Source: Erwinia aphidicola (GTDB lineage Bacteria; Pseudomonadota; Gammaproteobacteria; Enterobacterales; Enterobacteriaceae). From it: DNA of 64,000 bases. This document shows positions 61,309-64,000 of this stretch, in pieces. The stretch covers positions 4,673,077 through 4,737,076 of the forward strand of contig NZ_JAMKCQ010000001.1 of assembly GCF_024169515.1 (NCBI RefSeq), given 5' to 3'. The notes under the pieces were generated by a model. The model did no database searches. It was given only the letters and a program-made list of their open reading frames with translations, and had not been told where the DNA came from. Made by a program: the position numbers and the translations under genes. The stretch's first letter is position 1; every line of letters begins with the position of its first letter.

Positions 61309-63156
61309 TCACATATCCTTGAGTAACTTTTTCGCATCGCTGTTTTTGTCACTGTCCGGGTTGCGGCCAATCCACTCTTTCAGGCGTTGGCGCGCTTCGT
61401 CACGCAGCTGCTGGCGCAGCACATCATCCACCTTCAGGTTGTAGTTAATCGCTGACCACGGACCGTAAATGCGCAGCGGCACCGGCGTCTGCTGCAGGCG
61501 TTTAACCAGCGTGTCGTCGCCGCTCCAGCCCGCCGTCACCGTGACGCCAAAGCGCACATCCAGCGCCCGCTTAACCAAATCAACGCTGCCCGCACCGGTA
61601 TAGTTCAGCAGGTTCGAGCGGGCATCCAGCGTGCCGAAATCAATCACCCCATTGTTCAAGCTGGCGCTGCCGGTAATTGACTGCAGGTCCGGAATATTCT
61701 CATCGCCCTGGCCGTGCACTTTGCTGCTGCTATTTTCCACCGCACGCTGAATCAGCTGCTGGAAGTTCAGCCCGGCGAACTGGGCATTCTCCACACTGAG
61801 CTGGGCTTTGCCCCGCCACTGGCGTTTAAAGTCATCCACGCTCAGGCCGCTGCCGGTAAAATTGCCGTTGAGCGACAGAACGCCGCTGACGGTGTCCGGC
61901 ATGGCGAAACTTTTCAGCAGCGGTGGCAGATTGATTTGATGCAGTTCAGGAGCCAGCGTCACGCGCGTCGTGGCGGTACGCACATCAACGGTCCCGGGCA
62001 GCGAGAAACTGCCGTTTTCAGACTGCCCTTTAAAGTTGTCCACCGTCAGCAGCCCGTCTTTACTCACGCCATGCACCGCAACCTTGCTGAACGGCATACC
62101 GCGCCAGCGCAGCTGATCCACCGCCAGCGTCAGTTCACCGTCCATCGCGTTCAACACCGAATCGGCATTATCAGATTCAGGAGTGCTGGAGATCACCGGC
62201 CCGCGCCCGCTGCGCTGATCTGACCCGCTGGTGCTGTCCTCGGCATCGGCGACAAATCCGAACAGCGAGTCAAGATTCAGGCTGGGCGAGTGCAGATCGG
62301 CCAACAGCTGTGGCCGCTGGCCGAGGGTGCCCGAAAGGGTACCGGCCAGCGTGCTGTCGTTGGCGCTGAGGCTGAAATCGCTCAGTTCGAAACGCTGAGC
62401 GGTTGCCGCCCAGCGCGCTTTCATCTGCCCTTTACCCTTGATGCCCTCCTGCGGCAGATCGGCCCCTTTCAGCTGGTAATCAAGCTGGTTAACCAGCGCG
62501 CTGAGATGCTTCGGGTAATCGGTGATATCGAGATCGGCATCAAAGTGCAGCTGCAGTTCACGCTGATCGCGGTTGATGCGGCTGCTGAATTCAATGTGTG
62601 CCTGGCGCGGCTGAGTTTGATCGAGCGACAGATTAAAATCGCGCACGTTAAGCTGCTCGCCGTTATTTTGCTGCCAGACCAGCAGGCTGTCGTTGATACG
62701 CAGGCGGGAGATATCAAAGCGCCAGCCGCGCGTCACCTCATCCACCGACAGCTCGCTGTTGTCGCTGGCCGGGCCAATCGGTGCATCTGCCGGGCGCTGG
62801 CTTTCGCTGTCCGGCGTCAGGCGCACCACCGCCCCTTTCAGCATCACCTGCTTAACGGAAAGCTGATGGGAGAGCAGCGGCAGTAAGTTGACGTCGAGAC
62901 GCATATTGTCTGCGTGGACAATCGGCTGGGCCGCACCGGGTGCGGTCAGGGTGATCGGGCCGGAAAGAATGCTGAGCTGCGGCCAGACGTGCCAGCGCAG
63001 CTCACCGTTTAGCGCCAGCTGATAGCCGCTGCGCTGCTCGACCTGACGGATCATATAGGCGCGAAAATCATTCGGATTGACCAGCACCACTAACGCAGTC
63101 ATTCCTGCCACCATCACCACCAGGAGGATGGCCAGTGTGGTTATCAATCTTTTCAT
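61309..63156 (-). CDS. asmA: AsmA, outer-membrane biogenesis protein
   Basis: A 615-residue inner-membrane-anchored periplasmic protein of the AsmA family, thought to take part in phospholipid transport to or turnover in the outer membrane. It has one N-terminal membrane segment (TLAILLVVMVAGMTALVVLV), the conserved NPNDFRAYMIRQVEQRSGYQ, LRWHVWPQLSILSGPITLTA, and a C-terminal AsmA_2 domain (GLNFQQLIQRAVENSS, VPLRIYGPWSAINYNLKVDD). It matches E. coli AsmA at both ends. ATG at 63156 follows AAGGAG by seven bases. Confidence 0.93.
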   Translation of the reverse strand: MKRLITTLAILLVVMVAGMTALVVLVNPNDFRAYMIRQVEQRSGYQLALNGELRWHVWPQLSILSGPITLTAPGAAQPIVHADNMRLDVNLLPLLSHQLSVKQVMLKGAVVRLTPDSESQRPADAPIGPASDNSELSVDEVTRGWRFDISRLRINDSLLVWQQNNGEQLNVRDFNLSLDQTQPRQAHIEFSSRINRDQRELQLHFDADLDITDYPKHLSALVNQLDYQLKGADLPQEGIKGKGQMKARWAATAQRFELSDFSLSANDSTLAGTLSGTLGQRPQLLADLHSPSLNLDSLFGFVADAEDSTSGSDQRSGRGPVISSTPESDNADSVLNAMDGELTLAVDQLRWRGMPFSKVAVHGVSKDGLLTVDNFKGQSENGSFSLPGTVDVRTATTRVTLAPELHQINLPPLLKSFAMPDTVSGVLSLNGNFTGSGLSVDDFKRQWRGKAQLSVENAQFAGLNFQQLIQRAVENSSSKVHGQGDENIPDLQSITGSASLNNGVIDFGTLDARSNLLNYTGAGSVDLVKRALDVRFGVTVTAGWSGDDTLVKRLQQTPVPLRIYGPWSAINYNLKVDDVLRQQLRDEARQRLKEWIGRNPDSDKNSDAKKLLKDM

Positions 63157-63246
63157 GCCTACTCCTTAAACCCTTCATCGTTCAAATTGCAGGTGTATTG
63201 GCTGCCTTCCTGCAACCTGAAATCTCTTGGGCCTGACATCTGTCCG

Positions 63247-63828
63247 CTAGTCTTTATCTATCCGGCTGGCGTCGGCACCCTGCTGACCCTTGTACTTGGC
63301 ATCCTGGCGGCTGTTATAAGGACGAGCAGCCGGCCCGGAAAGTGGCTCAAAACTGAGTGCGCCAATCAGCATCCCGGGGCGCAGCGCCAGCGGTAGCTTA
63401 CCTGAATTATAGAACTCCAGCACGATGCGACCCTGCCAGCCAGGGTCGATGCGGTGCGCCGTAACGTGCACCATCAGGCCAAGGCGCGCCAGCGAAGAGC
63501 GCCCGTCCAGCCAGCCGACTAGATCGTCAGGCAGCGTGACGGATTCAAACGTCACCGCCAGCGCCAGCTCGCCAGGATGAAGATAAAAAGCATCTCCTTC
63601 CGGCAGCACAATCTCGTCGCTCATCACGCGGTCAAGCGCTGCGCTGACTTCATCCTTAGGACCGCTTAAATCGATAAAGGGGGCCGTATGGCCGCGAAAG
63701 GTGCGGAACTGGTTGCCCAGACGCACATCCACGGTTGCGCCATTGATACGCTCAATCGGCGGGCGCGGCTCAATGCCCAGCTTGCCGTTGTCGAGCCAGG
63801 CTTCTATATCGCGGTCACATAATCTCAT
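63247..63828 (-). CDS. dcd: dCTP deaminase
   Basis: A 193-residue trimeric dUTPase-fold enzyme that deaminates dCTP to dUTP, feeding thymidylate synthesis. [19 protein letters not shown] at the start, [20 protein letters not shown] (nucleotide and catalytic region in [10 protein letters not shown] with the Glu in GRIVLEFYN) and the end of the family are present. It lies between asmA and udk as in E. coli. Confidence 0.95.
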   Translation of the reverse strand: MRLCDRDIEAWLDNGKLGIEPRPPIERINGATVDVRLGNQFRTFRGHTAPFIDLSGPKDEVSAALDRVMSDEIVLPEGDAFYLHPGELALAVTFESVTLPDDLVGWLDGRSSLARLGLMVHVTAHRIDPGWQGRIVLEFYNSGKLPLALRPGMLIGALSFEPLSGPAARPYNSRQDAKYKGQQGADASRIDKD

Positions 63829-63853
63829 TGCGCTACTCCAGCTGACGCTTCGA

Positions 63854-64000
63854 TCATTCGAAGAACTGATTAATTTTTGCTTTCAGGATATCGATAGCAA
63901 TGCGGTTTTTACCGCCGCGCGGCACGATGATATCGGCGTACTGTTTGGACGGTTCGATAAACTGCAGGAACATCGGGCGCACTGTCTTCTGATACTGTGC
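63854..64000 (-). CDS. udk: Uridine kinase, C-terminal 48 residues (partial)
   Basis: The gene runs off the right edge of the window. The visible 48 residues read [40 protein letters not shown] and AKINQFFE, which is the C-terminus of E. coli Udk with a single-residue difference near the end. Udk phosphorylates uridine and cytidine in pyrimidine salvage. Confidence 0.93.
   Translation of the reverse strand, partial: AQYQKTVRPMFLQFIEPSKQYADIIVPRGGKNRIAIDILKAKINQFFE

Overview
The window looks like chromosomal DNA from an Erwinia/Pantoea-type member of the Enterobacterales. Gene order follows the E. coli yeeX-to-udk stretch (tmaR, yeeA, dacD, sbcB, plaP, yeeZ, his operon, wzz, gnd, O-antigen genes, galF, exopolysaccharide genes, yegH, asmA, dcd, udk). 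In the place where E. coli has colanic acid genes it carries an amylovoran/stewartan-type exopolysaccharide operon (amsG-H-I-A-B-C ... F-J-K-L, galF, galE). The backbone is GC-rich; two blocks are clearly AT-rich and look acquired: about 5.35-9.45 kb and about 28.4-36.3 kb.

Region 1 (0-11 kb): a LacI-type repressor, tmaR, the FUSC membrane protein yeeA, the D,D-carboxypeptidase dacD, a small lipoprotein, and kbp. Between kbp and sbcB sits an AT-rich island with two acyltransferase-3 genes, a frameshifted second copy of kbp and a severed 5' end of sbcB. This layout suggests that DNA carrying polysaccharide-modifying acyltransferases entered by recombination at this junction. Region 2 (11-17.2 kb): polyamine uptake and breakdown, with plaP and puuA on the minus strand and puuD-puuR-puuB divergent on the plus strand; puuC is absent from its usual place. 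Region 3 (17.3-25.6 kb): yeeZ, then the complete his operon with leader peptide and attenuator.

Region 4 (25.6-40.5 kb, minus strand): the O-antigen type locus. A JUMPstart/ops element precedes a WecA-like initiating transferase, then rfbB-rfbD-rfbA (dTDP-rhamnose), glf (UDP-galactofuranose), a Stealth-family sugar-phosphate transferase, an EpsG-like polymerase, two GT2 transferases (one with galactofuranosyltransferase hallmarks), a WbsX/GH99-like protein, a flippase and rfbC; gnd and the chain-length regulator wzz follow. The predicted product is a Wzx/Wzy-dependent O-antigen, probably with rhamnose, galactofuranose and perhaps a phosphodiester link.

Region 5 (40.8-59.2 kb, minus strand): the ams-type exopolysaccharide operon, headed by a second JUMPstart/ops element and a probable RcsAB box far upstream of amsG. 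It encodes the galactosyl-phosphate initiator, Wza-Wzb-Wzc export and control proteins, glycosyltransferases, polymerase, a tailspike-like beta-helix protein, pyruvyl transferase and flippase, ending with galF and galE. Region 6 (59.4-64 kb): yegH, asmA, dcd and the 3' end of udk.

A family of short palindromic elements, core roughly TGTAGGGG-GACCC-loop-GGTC-CCC, lies in three gaps, each between converging genes (sbcB/plaP, puuB/yeeZ, yegH/asmA). In two of these gaps it has been tandemly amplified together with the last bases of the neighbouring gene. Functional calls rest on recognition of protein families and motifs by eye; no database search was run.
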